Below, piece by piece: positions 1-10,737 of a DNA stretch of 64,000 nucleotides. The notes beneath the pieces were generated by a model that was not told the origin of the DNA, made no database searches, and worked only from the letters and a program-made list of their open reading frames with translations. The position numbers were made by a program, and so were the translations under genes. The DNA lies in assembly GCA_002104905.1 (NCBI GenBank), contig MCFE01000367.1:22687-86686 (forward strand), given 5' to 3'. The first letter of the stretch is position 1, and every line of letters begins with the position of its first letter. Source of the stretch: Basidiobolus meristosporus CBS 931.73 (taxonomy: Eukaryota > Basidiobolomycota > Basidiobolomycetes > Basidiobolales > Basidiobolaceae).

Positions 1-1345
1 CTGGAAGCTACTGCCAGTGGGTCTATACAACTAAATATGAGTGATAGCTCCGGGGCAACAACAGCAAGACTCAGTGACATACTCTATGCACCAGGAATAG
101 CTAAGAACCTACTCTCACTCAGTAAAGCAACTGCTCAGGGACTGAAATTTGTTTTTACTAAGATGAGCTGCTCAATGTTGAGTGAGAATGGACAAAACTC
201 AGCTTTGGGTATCAAAGATCACAATATATACAAGTTACAATGCAAGATCATTGTACCTGAGTATGTCAGCATTGCTGAAACTGATAAAACCAACTGGGAG
301 ATGTGGCATAGGATGCTAGGACACATTGGGGAACAGAAAATGAGCCAATTGGTAAAAATAAGCTTGTTTTGGGCCTAAAATACTCAACTCCAATCAAATT
401 GAATGTTTGTAAGGGATGTTCATATGGCAAACAAGCTAGGCAATGTTGCAAGAGCTCAGAAGACATCAATACCACCAAAATATTGGCATTGCACACTCAG
501 ACATATGTGGACCCATGAGAACACTATTCTTTGGAGCCAAGAGATACTTTATGACATTTATTGATGACAAAACAAGATATACATGGGTGTACTTCCTCAA
601 AACAAAGGATGAAGCTTTAGAGTCATTTAAGCACTTCAAGAACATGGCAGAAACACAAACTGGGTGGAAATTGAAGGTACTACAAAGTGACAATGTAGGA
701 GAATACTGTTCAAAGGAGTTTGCTAAATATTGCTTGTCTACTGGTATACTTCATGAGACCACAGTTCCTCATACTCCACAGCAAAATGGAGTAGCCAAAC
801 ATTCAAATAGAACAACAATGAAGATGGGAAGATCTATGCTACATGATAAGGGAATGGACGATAAGTTTTGGGCTGAATCTGTTGCAACTGCAGTATACAT
901 CAAGAACAGATGCCCAACAACAGCACTACGTGATTCTACACCCTTTGAAGCATATACAGGCAAAAAACCAGATCTCCAGCACCTCAAGATCTTTGGCAGT
1001 GATGTTTTTAATCAAACCCCTGACAAAAAACGCTCAAAGTTGGAACCAAAGAGTAGGAAAGGGATCTTTCTTGGGTATTACAACAATACTAAAGGGTATG
1101 GAGTGTATGATGGCCAGATGCTACTATATGGCAACAAGCCATGCAGGAGGAGTACTAATCACTGATCAAGGCAAAAACATGGGGACCAGTAGATTTACCA
1201 AATAGGTGAAAGCCAATAGGATGTGGATGGGTCTACAAGATCAAGATAACCTCAAATGGTGCTGTTGATAAATACAAGGCTAGATTGGTGGCTAATGGCT
1301 GTTCCCAGATCCAGGGACTAAACTTTAGGGAAACATTTGCTCCGG
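1..1345 (+). pseudogene. Copia A1 pol, first part (protease tail, GAG-pre-integrase, integrase, start of RT)
   Basis: The region encodes the copia signature around LYAPGIAKNLLSLSKA, then a GAG-pre-integrase piece (MWHRMLGHIG), then the integrase core (HSDICGP, QSDNVGEY, QQNGVAKHSNR). The expected catalytic Glu in the NGVAE motif is Lys here, so the integrase would be inactive. A frameshift near 375-440 separates the pre-integrase and integrase frames. The start of the RT (GCGWVYKIKI ... FRETFAP) is readable from about 1207 to 1345, where it is cut by an LTR. The element is dead. Confidence 0.9.
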
Positions 1346-2424
1346 TGTAGTGGGGTCACAGTGACACTCACAGGCAGATGTGCTCATTCTCATATGTTCA
1401 CTTCCCTAAAAAAGGATTACCCCCCCTATATTAGTATCATCCCAAATTGCAATACTTTCTATTCTGTCTACGTGATTATTACTATGCAACCTGACAAACT
1501 ATTTGTCACTATTAACCTATTGCACAAGCTATTCCTATTCCTTGCCAAGATGCCAAGATAAGATAGTTACCATATAAGGCAAGTACCCAAACAGTGCCCA
1601 TGTCATGTGACCATTTTGGCTTCATAACCCTCCTATCCTACTACCATAAGAGGCAACCACATGACACAGGGGTTTCATATTACCACTACCTGATTGGCTA
1701 GGTGCTACTATGTCTCATGGAACAATCCGCCAAGAATTTGCGCTATTTTTAGTACACAATGACATGATTGGCTGTCTACTACCTTCTGGAAACTTCTGGA
1801 AAGTATTTTCTAGCAAGAAATTGAGCAGCAAAAAAGTATATAAGGGAGGCTATCCCTTAAAATAAATTATCCCTCTTCCAATATTCCGACTTAATGATTA
1901 GTGAGATCACCACTACCTATTACCACTATTTTCTGACTCAGACCTGACAACACTCCCAGGAAACCACGCTGACAGCCAACTGACCTTGGAGGCACTACTT
2001 GTGAGGAATATGCAGAGTAGGTATATTTTATTATATTTGTTTGTTTTCCCAAGTTTGTTCTTGCACAGGCAAAGATACTTTTCAGTCTTTGTAACTATTG
2101 GTCAAAGCTGCATTCTTATCAAGTCCCTGTTGGTGGAGTTTACAGTTGTTTTGATTTTGGAAGCTTTAGTACATTGTCATCTCAGAGGACGTCAAAGCCA
2201 GTATAAACTTTTGTTAAGACTCCAACTAAGTTGGGGATTGTAGTTCAATAGTTTTCCCTTGACAAGCTTGAGGCTTTATCCCCCATCACATTAGATTAGA
2301 CAAAAGACCCAGTATTCCTAGCAAGCTTTTGCCAGAGGTTATTGCACCCAGTGAACACCCCACACACATTCACACTTGAGAAGTGTTGGCCGTATTTTGC
2401 CCTTTGGACTTATACACCACCACA
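1346..2424 (+). mobile_element. Solo LTR of family C (LTR-C1), inserted in Copia A1 RT
   Basis: A 1079 bp block starts TGTAGTGGGG and ends CACCACCACA and is flanked by CCGG on both sides (1342-1345 and 2425-2428). Removing the block plus one CCGG restores a continuous RT reading frame (Ala-Pro-Val-Ala-Lys), which fixes the target-site duplication at 4 bp. Both halves recur in inverted orientation at 37289-39596. No internal coding domain of this family is present in the window, so its class is inferred only from the TG...CA ends; the 4 bp duplication matches that of the gypsy element G1. Confidence 0.85.
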
Positions 2425-3740
2425 CCGGTTGCCAAGTTTAGCTCTATTAAGACAGTTCCAGCCCTGGCAGCTGTACACAGTCTAGATCTACACCAAATGG
2501 ATGTCAAAACAGCCTTACTAAATGGGGATTTGCAAGAAACTATATAGATGGAGGAACCTGAAGGTTTTACCAATCCAAAAGGCCCCATAAGGTGTGCAAG
2601 CTTAGAGAATTTTTACATGGGCTTAAGCAGGCACCTAGAGCATGGTATAACAAGATTGACACATATCTAGAGGAAATTGGGTTCTCTTGTAGCACTGCAG
2701 ATCACAGGCATATATGTGAAACAGTTCAAAAAGGGTGTGATCATCCTAGTTCTTTATGTGGACAACCTAATTAAAGCTACTAGTGACCAAGAGACACTTA
2801 AACAGACAAAATCAGATCTCTTCAGCAGGTTTGAGATGAAGGATCTTGGAAAATTGAGCTATTTTCTTGGAATTGAGGTCAAATTTGACATACCTATTCA
2901 GAAAACTGTGCTGAATCAGTCCAAGTACATCAGGGACATTCTTAGATGCTCCAAAATGGAAAATTGCAAACCTACAGCCACCCCTATGGACAATAACCTG
3001 AAATTAAGCAAATCTCAGACAGTCATAGATGAGAACAGCTCAAATATGGACCAAAACTTTCCCTATCAATGAATGATTGGTAGCCTAATGTACTTAACGG
3101 TGTCTACATGTCCAGATACTGCAGTGGCAGTTAGAATAGTCAGTCAATTCATGCAGAATTATGGATCAGATCAAATTGCAGCAGTTAAAAAATTTTCAGA
3201 TATCTACAAGGTACCATAAATATGGTACTGGAATACTCTGGAGCAGCCAATAGGCGCAAATTTGATGCTTATAGTGATTCAGATTGGGGTAGGGATCTGA
3301 TTGACAGATGCTCTACCACAGGCTATGTATTTCTTTATGCTGGTGCAGCTATTACTTGGAATTGCAAGAACCAACCAACTGTGGCCCTATCTACAACTGA
3401 AGCAGAATACATGGCTGCATATCAAGCAGCTAAGGAGGCTATATGGCTACAAAAACTATTCAAAGACTTGGGTTTTAACTCAAATGAACCAACATGTATT
3501 TACAAGGATTATCAAAGTTGTATTTTATTAGCTAGAAATCCTACTAATCATGCCAGAACTAAGCATGTTGATATACAGCATCACTTTGTGAGGGAACCTG
3601 TAGAAAATAACTTAATAGAGTTATTGTACTGCCCAACTAACAAAATGGTGGCAGATATATTGACAAAACCACTTTCTAAGCCACAATTTGAGAATCTCAG
3701 GGAGGAATTAGGATTAAGAAATTATTTAGTTGAGGGGGGG
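2425..3740 (+). pseudogene. Copia A1 pol, second part (RT and RNase H)
   Basis: The RT resumes after the LTR with [31 protein letters not shown], then the catalytic box, which reads LYVDN instead of YVDD, so the second active-site Asp is missing. A stop interrupts the frame after DLQETI and at least one frameshift lies near 2740. RNase H (3222-3740) reads YSDSDWG, TEAEYMA and KDYQS and is comparatively well kept up to the tract before the 3' LTR. Decayed copia polyprotein; not functional. Confidence 0.9.
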
Positions 3741-4109
3741 TGTTGAAATATTGGACTATTTGGTATTATTCTGCAGCTAAAAACTTACTTAGCAGTTCTG
3801 GGCTAGTCTTGCTCACTGTGGGACTAATGTACAGCTCTAACTTTGCCACTTTCTTCAAATCTATGATCTTAAGATTATTCCCCTATAGTCAGGATCAAAT
3901 TAGCACTGATACCAAGTATTATGTACTAACCCTGAAACTGTTACAGAAAGCTCTTGAATATTGAGAAGCCCTCCTTACTTAGCATTACAGCTGTATTACT
4001 TCTACAAAGGTATAAATACTGAGCTTCATTACTAATAAACAACAGCGCAACTATTATCACTATTTCTTGATAAGTTTCTTATATCCAAGTTACTTCTTAA
4101 ATTGCAACA
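3741..4109 (+). repeat. Copia A 3' LTR (copy A1)
   Basis: The LTR runs from TGTTGAAATA, directly after a run of seven G, to TTGCAACA. It is 369 bp, the same length as the LTRs at 14155-14523 and 25722-26090, to which it is clearly homologous. Confidence 0.9.
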
Positions 4110-4529
4110 CTATCTTGGCCCACTAGTACTATCTGGCACTATAAGTGCTTTGTATAGATCTTACTTTAGGGCTAATAATTAAACATAGTGCCAGACAGTA
4201 TCAGTGGACCAAGGTAGTGCCATGCATTTTTGTGGCATGTTACAAGCCACAGGAGCTAGATTCAGAGTGCCATGGGTACCAAGTACCAGATGCATAACTT
4301 CAATCCTTTTGTGCTCTTACACATCCTTCACAACATTGACCTTAAAAAAAAGGTCAAAAAATGGATATTCTCCAGCACAATGGGTGAAACACAGGGGCTG
4401 CTTTGCATGAAGATGCAGAGCTATGCTTCACACTCTGTGGCCAAGTATAGGTTCACTTGGCCTCCCTGGCACACTTTGGCATCATTAGGCACTCATGTCT
4501 CAATGTGGCGCTACCCAATGGAACAAGTC
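4110..4529 (+). repeat. Right part of a foldback (long palindrome) element
   Basis: From the central turn (around 4125-4205, with CACTAGTACTATCTGGCACT facing AGTGCCAGACAGTATCAGTG) to the terminal CCAATGGAACAAGTC this matches the right arm of the complete foldback at 37679-38404. Most of the left arm is missing because Copia A1 is inserted in it. Short ORFs in the arm are not protein coding. Confidence 0.8.
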
Positions 4530-4888
4530 TAATATATGATTTATTACTTCAATCACTTGCACTCTCTTGTACTGTTTAAAAAACTGCCCACTTGTATTTA
4601 TATAATGTGCCTACTCTTGTTTCTGTTTTTTGTCTTTGTGTTCCTACTGCATTCTCTTGTTCAGTGTCCTGGCTTTGCACAGTAAATACAGCAATCAGGT
4701 TTTCTTTGATTTTGCTGTTTTCCATTCCTTTCTTCTTGCATTTTAGAGCTAAATAAAGCATTATCTTCAATTTTCTCTGCTTGATCATATTGTCTGAGTT
4801 CTTCATGGAGGAGTGACCAAGACTAGTGCACAATTGTTGAGTAGATTTTTAGCTGCTGAATGATACCAAATAGTCCAATTTTGCAGTA
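4530..4888. other. Unassigned AT-rich stretch with a copia A LTR scrap
   Basis: No gene is visible. Bases 4846-4881 are an inverted fragment of the copia A LTR start (TTAGCTGCTGAATGATACC). The rest has T-rich runs and no feature I recognise. Confidence 0.5.
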
Positions 4889-5370
4889 GTGTCCTACCCA
4901 ACCATGCATAGCTCAGCAAAGCACCTACTTATTGAGGCTGCTTTGCATCTAAATATCAAAGGCATAGGTGCCCCCATGTGCACATCTGTCCTCAGTATTT
5001 TCCAATTCTTCTGGGATGTCCTCTATGTGCCAACTGATCACATCAATGACAGACTTGTTAATGAGATTAGGATATAGTAGTACTTGCAACATAACCCATC
5101 ATCCTATCTCCAAACACAGCCACTCCATAAGAAACTCCTAAAAGGTGAAGTAAGGCTCAATATTCTCCACACACTAAACAAGATGGAGTAGAGAATGGAT
5201 ACTACTATAGCAGTGATCTACACATTTGGCTTCATGCTAAGAGTATAGCCACTCAAATTCCATCATAAACTCCATGCATAAAAGCTGCAGACACATTAAC
5301 TTGGCATTGGTGATATGCTTCTAGATAAATATTGCTACAATGTCATTATATAACTCTCAATGCTTCTAAT
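4889..5370 (-). pseudogene. CACTA-like Tnp2 transposase, C-terminal fragment
   Basis: Read on the minus strand this aligns by eye with the C-terminal part of the better copy at 40659-41279: the regions around the W-E/Q-F-P-M-E-Q-M-C-G motif and the downstream H-M-x-D segment are recognisable, with stops and frameshifts throughout. It breaks off at about 5370, where sequence from the 3' part of the second CACTA gene begins. Isolated relic. Confidence 0.7.
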
Positions 5371-5749
5371 GTACCCTAAAAGAAATAATTGTGATTATCC
5401 TGTCAAAAGGCCATCACAAAATTAAAGTCCTACGCCTAAGATGCATTGATCCCATCAGGACACTATGCAAAGACCACTGAAAAATAACTGCACCACATAT
5501 TTCACAAAAAACTTGGGCAAATCTTTGATCACAACATATATGAGCTATTGCCACTTTTTCACACTCCCTACTTCTTGATCAAATTGATTATTTTGCATTT
5601 CATGCACACATATTGATTTAGTTGCATTAAAACCTTAGTTGTACAATAATTGCTAATTGTAATGACCTAGGCAAGTCCCTATACTCAACACTGACATTAA
5701 CCAACCTTAGTAACTCCATTTAAGTCCACCATTCATATGTATTTCTGTA
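5371..5749 (-). pseudogene. 3' part of the CACTA second gene (copy D), distal to LTR-D
   Basis: On the minus strand the sequence matches 50537-50960, i.e. the tail of the second gene of CACTA-3 and the untranslated stretch after it. It continues the copy D sequence at 6281-7880 once the solo LTR between them is removed. No open frame of note survives. Confidence 0.65.
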
Positions 5750-5754
5750 GAAAC

Positions 5755-6275
5755 TGTTATGAATAGACACAAGGCAGGAGGAAAAGCTAGGCATGGCAGG
5801 AATGGACTTAGGTGTGGACCATCAAGGCAAGACAGGATTCAAGGCAAGGCTGTTTATTCAAGACCTGTGTTTATCAGACTGAGGAATACTTAAGGGGGGA
5901 TAGGACTATATATACTTGTTGGTTATACTGATGCCAAGAGATATTGGCTTATACTAATGGGGTTGTGGGGTGAGGCACAGCAATGGTGCTGGGGATAATG
6001 ACATAGATGACACGGCACTGAGACAGGATGGGGAAATGGATTGGGTCACCTGATCATGTGGCTAAGTCATGTGACCTGATATTTCCATATATGGTACTGG
6101 ACTATGAAAAATACAATGGGAAGCTTACATGGAGTGTTCCATTGTGTAACAATGGTTTGGAATGGTCAGGAACTTTCTGGAAGGTGGTAGAAGGTTCCAG
6201 AAGGAATCTCTTAGAAATTGTGCTAGGAAGCTGAAACTTGGCATGGGTGTTCATGGTTGTCATGTGATCATGACA
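5755..6275 (-). mobile_element. Solo LTR of family D, 5 bp target duplication
   Basis: A 521 bp block has TG...CA ends (TGTTATGAATAG ... GATCATGACA on the plus strand) and perfect flanking duplications GAAAC at 5750-5754 and 6276-6280. The sequence on either side is continuous CACTA second-gene sequence when compared with the copy at 49547-51010, which confirms it is an insertion. Strand is uncertain. No internal region of this family is seen in the window. Confidence 0.82.
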
Positions 6276-6280
6276 GAAAC

Positions 6281-7204
6281 GCCCTTTTCCATGACTTCAG
6301 CAGGAACCCTATGGCTTTATGCCACTGTTCATTTTCTGATTCCCATACATCCTGGTCTTCAGCCAGCACTGAAAGGTGTAGCACCTCATCTGACAGTCTT
6401 TGCAATATTTTAGTGTTTTCTGAACACTGCTCTTAGAGGAGTATTGCCACCTCTTGGTGTGCCTATTAATGTTCTCAAATTGCACTCTAGGCATTGTGAA
6501 GATCTTTTGACTTCTTAGAATTGTTGCTTTGTCTATCAGTGGGATCTCCACTCTGTCTACAATGGAGGACATAGAGGCAGTGATAGATAAATTGCTTTCT
6601 CTGTAAACTCATCTACCTCACTGGAGTGCAGCTAAACTGGCTGTGCTTCCAACTCTTGAGAAAACAGCTTTTGCTTTGCTGATAATTCTTCTAGGCTGTA
6701 ATGAAATTCAGCCTGTTATGGGCCAACAGCATTGACTGGGGAGAACTGCTGCTTTTTGCTCACATTTCCCAGACTCTGGCTTGGCTGGACTTCTTTCTCT
6801 TACCCTTACCTTTGTCACTTCCAAGTCTTTCATTGCTACTTAAACTGAGTGTGTCTTGTATAGTACCTTGTGTGCTCCTTGATGAATACAACACTAGTAC
6901 ATCAGTATTGATCTGCTTATTCCTTGCCAGCCCTCTCCTAGCAACCTGGTATTTCTTTGCCACTTAATTGAAACTTCCAACCCAGCTTGTGATGGGCTCC
7001 TGAGAAAGCCACAGGTTCTGATAACTGTCAAGGTCTCCACTTATACTGTCACTGAGTGCTCCTGGCACTGAGCTATATTCTTCCCTAGATATATGCTGCA
7101 CTGATGCATCTGTTACTGCCTGCTTATCTCTGACAGGAATTCTGTTGGCTAGTTGATATCTCTTTGCAACTTGCTTGAAGCATTCAGTTCTGCTTGTGAT
7201 GAGT
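6281..7204 (-). pseudogene. CACTA second gene (copy D), repeat region and C-terminal region
   Basis: On the minus strand two frames match the second gene of CACTA-2 and CACTA-3: a Ser/Gly-rich repeat part (SSNERLGSDKGKGK, about 6760-6963) and a C-terminal part (SSIVDRVEIPLIDKAT, about 6309-6572). Two tandem units of about 207 bp are present, as in the other copies. Function unknown; see the entry at 43957 for what can be seen of the protein. Stops and frameshifts make this copy inactive. Confidence 0.7.
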
Positions 7205-7573
7205 TGTCATGATCTGCCACTTGAATGTTTAAGTTAGATCAGTTTTTAGTCAAATCAATTAGTTATATATTTTGGTTATCAGTATATCAGTGATAAATAT
7301 CAAATCAGTAACATTAGTCAGCAAATGAATCAGCATATCCTTATCAGACCAAAATAGATATTTTAGGTGGGGTCTTACTGGGTGATGATGATGCAATCAA
7401 ATGAATCATCAGCCACAGCCTACATTAGGAAATACAATTAGTCAGCAATTGATCTGGCAAAATGTATATAAGGAGCTGCTGGAATCTCAATAAAGATCAG
7501 TTCAAGTTTTAGTGAATACAATACTGGCTAAACTCCCTATTCCTCTACAACTCTTACACCAAGACTTGTAACA
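7205..7573 (+). mobile_element. Solo LTR of gypsy family G, in CACTA copy D
   Basis: The block runs TGTCATGATCTGCCAC to CTTGTAACA (369 bp) and is homologous to the LTRs at 12545-12913 and 14621-14987. It interrupts the second CACTA gene: left and right flanks join when compared with the other copies. Flanking GAGT/GAGCT looks like a decayed duplication. Confidence 0.87.
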
Positions 7574-7880
7574 GAGCTCTTGAGGAGCTTCTGCTTCTCT
7601 TGAGATACTTTCTTAGCATATCAATACTGGCCCCAAATCTGCTGGTTTGGCTGAATGCAGAGTAATGTTTATAGCAAAAGTCAGGTACATACTGCTTGAC
7701 CTTAAGTTCCCAATAGTGTCCTGGCATGCTGGACTCACAATGATGATGCGCTAGACCTTTTGCATCCTTTGCAATATTAGCCTACTCTACATCTTCACAC
7801 TCAACAGCTGCATGGATCATCAATGTCATATGATTTCTAGGCTTGGGAATATGCACCACAGACTCCCCCTCCCATGCTGT
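7574..7880 (-). pseudogene. CACTA second gene (copy D), middle region
   Basis: Reverse-complemented, this matches 44560-44860 of CACTA-3 (the stretch with a G-run followed by the conserved KxQxxLxxxHEHY-like segment) with numerous substitutions and stops. It is cut on the right by a second gypsy LTR. Confidence 0.68.
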
Positions 7881-8174
7881 TGTTACAAGTCTTGGTATAT
7901 GAGTTGTAGAAAAATAGGGAGTTTAGCTAGTACTGAATTCATCCAAACTTGAACTGACTTTTATTGAGGTTCCAGCAGCTCCTTATATGCATTATGCTAA
8001 ATCAATTGATGACCAACTGTATTTCCTTATGTAGATTGTGGCTGATGACTCATTTGATGGCATTGCCATCACTCAACAAGATCCTACTTGATACATCTAT
8101 TTCTGTCTGACAATGATCTGCTGATTCATATGCTTACTAATACTACTGATCTGATATATATCACTGATATACTA
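7881..8174 (-). mobile_element. Truncated gypsy G LTR (minus orientation)
   Basis: TGTTACAAGTCTTGGTAT at 7881 begins an inverted G-family LTR which stops abruptly at ...CTGATATACTA, lacking the last ~75 bp. The break coincides exactly with the terminal GACTTGTTCCATTG of the next element, so the latter appears to have entered the LTR at a TA. Confidence 0.8.
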
Positions 8175-10500
8175 GACTTGTTCCATTGTACCATGCCAGG
8201 GCGCACGGCACGATTTGCGGTTGTAAAGAACAATTGGGCGTGATATTATAGCTACCAGAAGGCAGGATTGTTCTTGGACAATTTCGCACTATGCGGGACA
8301 ATCTTGCACACTATGGCACAATCTGACACAATGAGGTCGGCATGGATGATCACGCCAACTCGTAATGTTTGCATCACGTGCGCAATTGGATACCGCTATA
8401 ATGGCAGGTAAAATCCGGTATTTGGATATGTTTCTTTAATGTCAATGGAAATAAATGTGTATCAAACTATAAACTACACTGATACTTACCATTTTGGTTA
8501 CCCTCACTCCAATTGGACGGTATCTCAGTGGTTAATTGGTCCAAAAGTATCCTGAAGCTGGCAGCCCCCAATTGGCTCATTGACTACTGAAAAAGCTACC
8601 TGATTTGCCATTAAATATCCCATTTTGCCCATTGAGCAAGTAAATCCCTGATCCTAGTGATTGGACAAGGTGTCACAGCTAGCACGCAAGCAATTGTGTA
8701 GGTGCAAAACAGATCCAATAGCTGCACTGATATTACAGATGACGTATATATATGCAGGGTGTTTATTTATAGGGGTTCTGTCTCAAATGTGAGAAGACCT
8801 TGATATTACTTATATCAAAAATTTGATGATCACTGATTTGCAATGGCTCCATTTGGATCACAAAAAAAAAGGGTTGTTGGGATCATTACAAATGTAGGCA
8901 ATTCAAAGCAATTGCATCATCTTCTCCTGGGTTTTTTTCTCACAGGGATTACAACTGAAGCATTTGGTAGTGACTCACTTTGCACACTTATACTACTTCC
9001 TGGCTGACTATCATCTTGGCTACTTGTGTATTTGTAGTCAGTATTTTGCCTCCTAGTTGATGAGTGCAATGCTGCAGCTTGGCTGCGCTGAATTGCTCCA
9101 ACTGAACCAGCCTGTAGTGCCATGTGCTGACACGTTCTTTTACTTGCCAAGGGCTCCAGTGGTTGAGGCACTTCATGTTGGTCATCATCAGTCAGTTCAC
9201 CAGAAGTAACTTGCTGATGGTCAGGCAAAACGGCACACGCAGGCACGCCTTGACATGTTGAGATGGCCCTTGGCTGAGTTCCATGTGATGCCGCATGTTG
9301 ACGCAACTTGGTCCGCCCCAATGGACTTGTGTCTAAATGAGCAGTTTGGCAAGTTCTTGTAGTTTTGCTCTGAAGTGCGCGCGTTGACCCACTGCGTGTT
9401 GACTCAACGTGGGGCGTTCTGGTAAAGGGTGTTGGTGTGGTCTGGACTGACGTGCACCGGCGCGCTGTGGTTGTAAGAGATGGTAGGGAATCCAGCAAGG
9501 CGTGCTGGCGCAATCTGGACAATGTTGCTCACGGTCTGTATTCTTCCTCCTGAAGCTCACCATCTGATTCCTCAAGGTATTCACTTACCCTCTGTCTGAT
9601 ACTTTGGAGCTGTTGCCTGGATGAGTCCTGCGTATATTGCTCTCAGAAGCCACTTAGCTCTACTAATATATCACGTAGTACATTAGTCATTTTAGGCAAA
9701 AACTCATTCAAAATCTCTTTGGTTCCCAAAGTTGAGGCACAAACAGACGCGTCCGGCCCGTACCATGCAAATTGCACGCAAAATTGTTCCAGCGCGGCTT
9801 CTTTGTCAAATCCCCTCACTCTCAGCTCATTCTTGATTTCAATACTTGTCTTGTTATATATCTTTTTACATAAACCAGCTGGCATCTTGATGTAGAGCTC
9901 ATGCCGCAGCTTTCTACTCAAATTCTTCCATCTTTGTTGACTCTCTGAGGTATCTAGTTCTGCTATATTAATCAATAGTGTCCAAATATCTGTATGAAGG
10001 CTCATCATAGACACTTGGGCCATACTAAAATCATTTGGCAAGAACTTGAACGGATCCAACATTGACTTCTCTAGTCCGGACCGTGCCTGTGAGCTGGGGG
10101 ATGGGTTTTGTCTGGGTTGTACTAAAGATGAGTTGAGGCTTGGTATGGGGACCATAGCAACGGACTTGGATACTTATACAGCAGTATATTGGCATCAACC
10201 TGGTCTTATATGAAATATATATGAAAACTAATGTGATTGTTGAATTTTCCATATATTATGCATGATGCATCTTGGATTGCGTTGACACGGAGCAGATCAC
10301 ATCAATTGCAGATTTCCTATTTGATTATAGACCTATGATTAAAGCATCAATAAAAGTACCAAGGCATTGTTTGCAGATGATTTTTGCGACATAATGATGG
10401 GATACATGGCAATTGATGGAGATTTAACCATAATGTATTAAAAATCAGATAAATAACGCGGATTGCGCCGAATCAATTCAAACCACCTCCATACAATCAT
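8175..10500. mobile_element. Harbinger-like element H1 (accessory gene plus start of transposase side)
   Basis: The left end GACTTGTTCCATTG matches the terminal repeat of the foldback family. The interior holds a minus-strand gene (8917-10155) and, beyond its 5' end, about 270 bp (10198-10500) clearly homologous to the 5' part of the transposase side of H2 (23281-23560). The assignment to PIF/Harbinger comes from H2, where the transposase C-terminus is readable. H1 has more CpG than its surroundings. The right end was not found; homology stops near 10500. Bases 8190-8900 contain no gene I can support. Confidence 0.6.
8917..10155 (-). pseudogene. Accessory protein gene of Harbinger-like element H1, broken by two in-frame TGA codons
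   Basis: Two open stretches (10155-9643 and 9522-8917) are in the same frame and are separated only by two TGA codons at 9640-9642 and about 9544, with an open, glutamate-rich segment between them; both stops could come from CGA by a single C-to-T change. Together they describe a protein of about 413 residues: a Ser/Pro-rich N-terminus, a helical middle (W-T-L-L-I-N-I-A, then RGFDKEAALEQFCVQF), and a Ser/Thr/Gln-rich tail ending in KKPRRR, a likely nuclear localisation signal. No family recognised. It is transcribed divergently from the transposase side, as second genes of PIF/Harbinger elements often are. The 5' part recurs at 22735-22940. Confidence 0.6.
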
Positions 10501-10737
10501 CCATCAATTTTAATATTACATACTCATCTGAATGGTCTTTTCTCATCAATCCCATTACTACCACTGGATTTCCTTTTGACACACTAGAGGAGAACTATAC
10601 CAAGTACTGTGGTCCATCTACCCCAATCTACTCAAGGAGATCCCTTGTTAAGCTTCTCTGCTACTACAAGAACTATTGCCCTTCAAGGTTTCATCCCACC
10701 ACCCATGGCAACAAAAGTCCTAGCAGCCTTCATTCCC
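10501..10737. other. Unassigned 237 bp between H1 and gypsy G2
   Basis: One plus-strand frame is open through most of this stretch (from about 10542, containing FPFDTLEENYTKYCGPS) and runs into the gypsy fragment, but I recognise no domain and no start or splice sites that would make it a gene. Confidence 0.35.

Larger units (their letters stand above)
1..4109 (+). mobile_element. Copia A1: Ty1/copia LTR retrotransposon, 5' end outside window
   Basis: This is the 3' four-fifths of a copia-type element. Going rightwards one reads the end of the protease region, a GAG-pre-integrase segment, the integrase core, reverse transcriptase and RNase H, then a G-rich polypurine tract (3734-3740) and the 3' LTR. 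The integrase-before-RT order is diagnostic of the copia group. The coding part is split by a solo LTR (1346-2424). The sequence following the 3' LTR is the arm of a foldback element, so A1 appears to have inserted into that foldback; its left half lies outside the window. Confidence 0.93.

Noticed and set aside
4204-4532. Two overlapping ORFs (68 and 86 codons)
   Set aside because: They lie entirely in a foldback arm and have inverted counterparts elsewhere; no protein evidence.
9523-9642. An intron joining the frames 10155-9643 and 9522-8917
   Set aside because: Both frames are in the same phase and the 120 bp between them is open apart from two TGA codons; a single broken ORF is simpler. 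A GTAAGT at about 9585-9590 exists, so splicing cannot be fully excluded.
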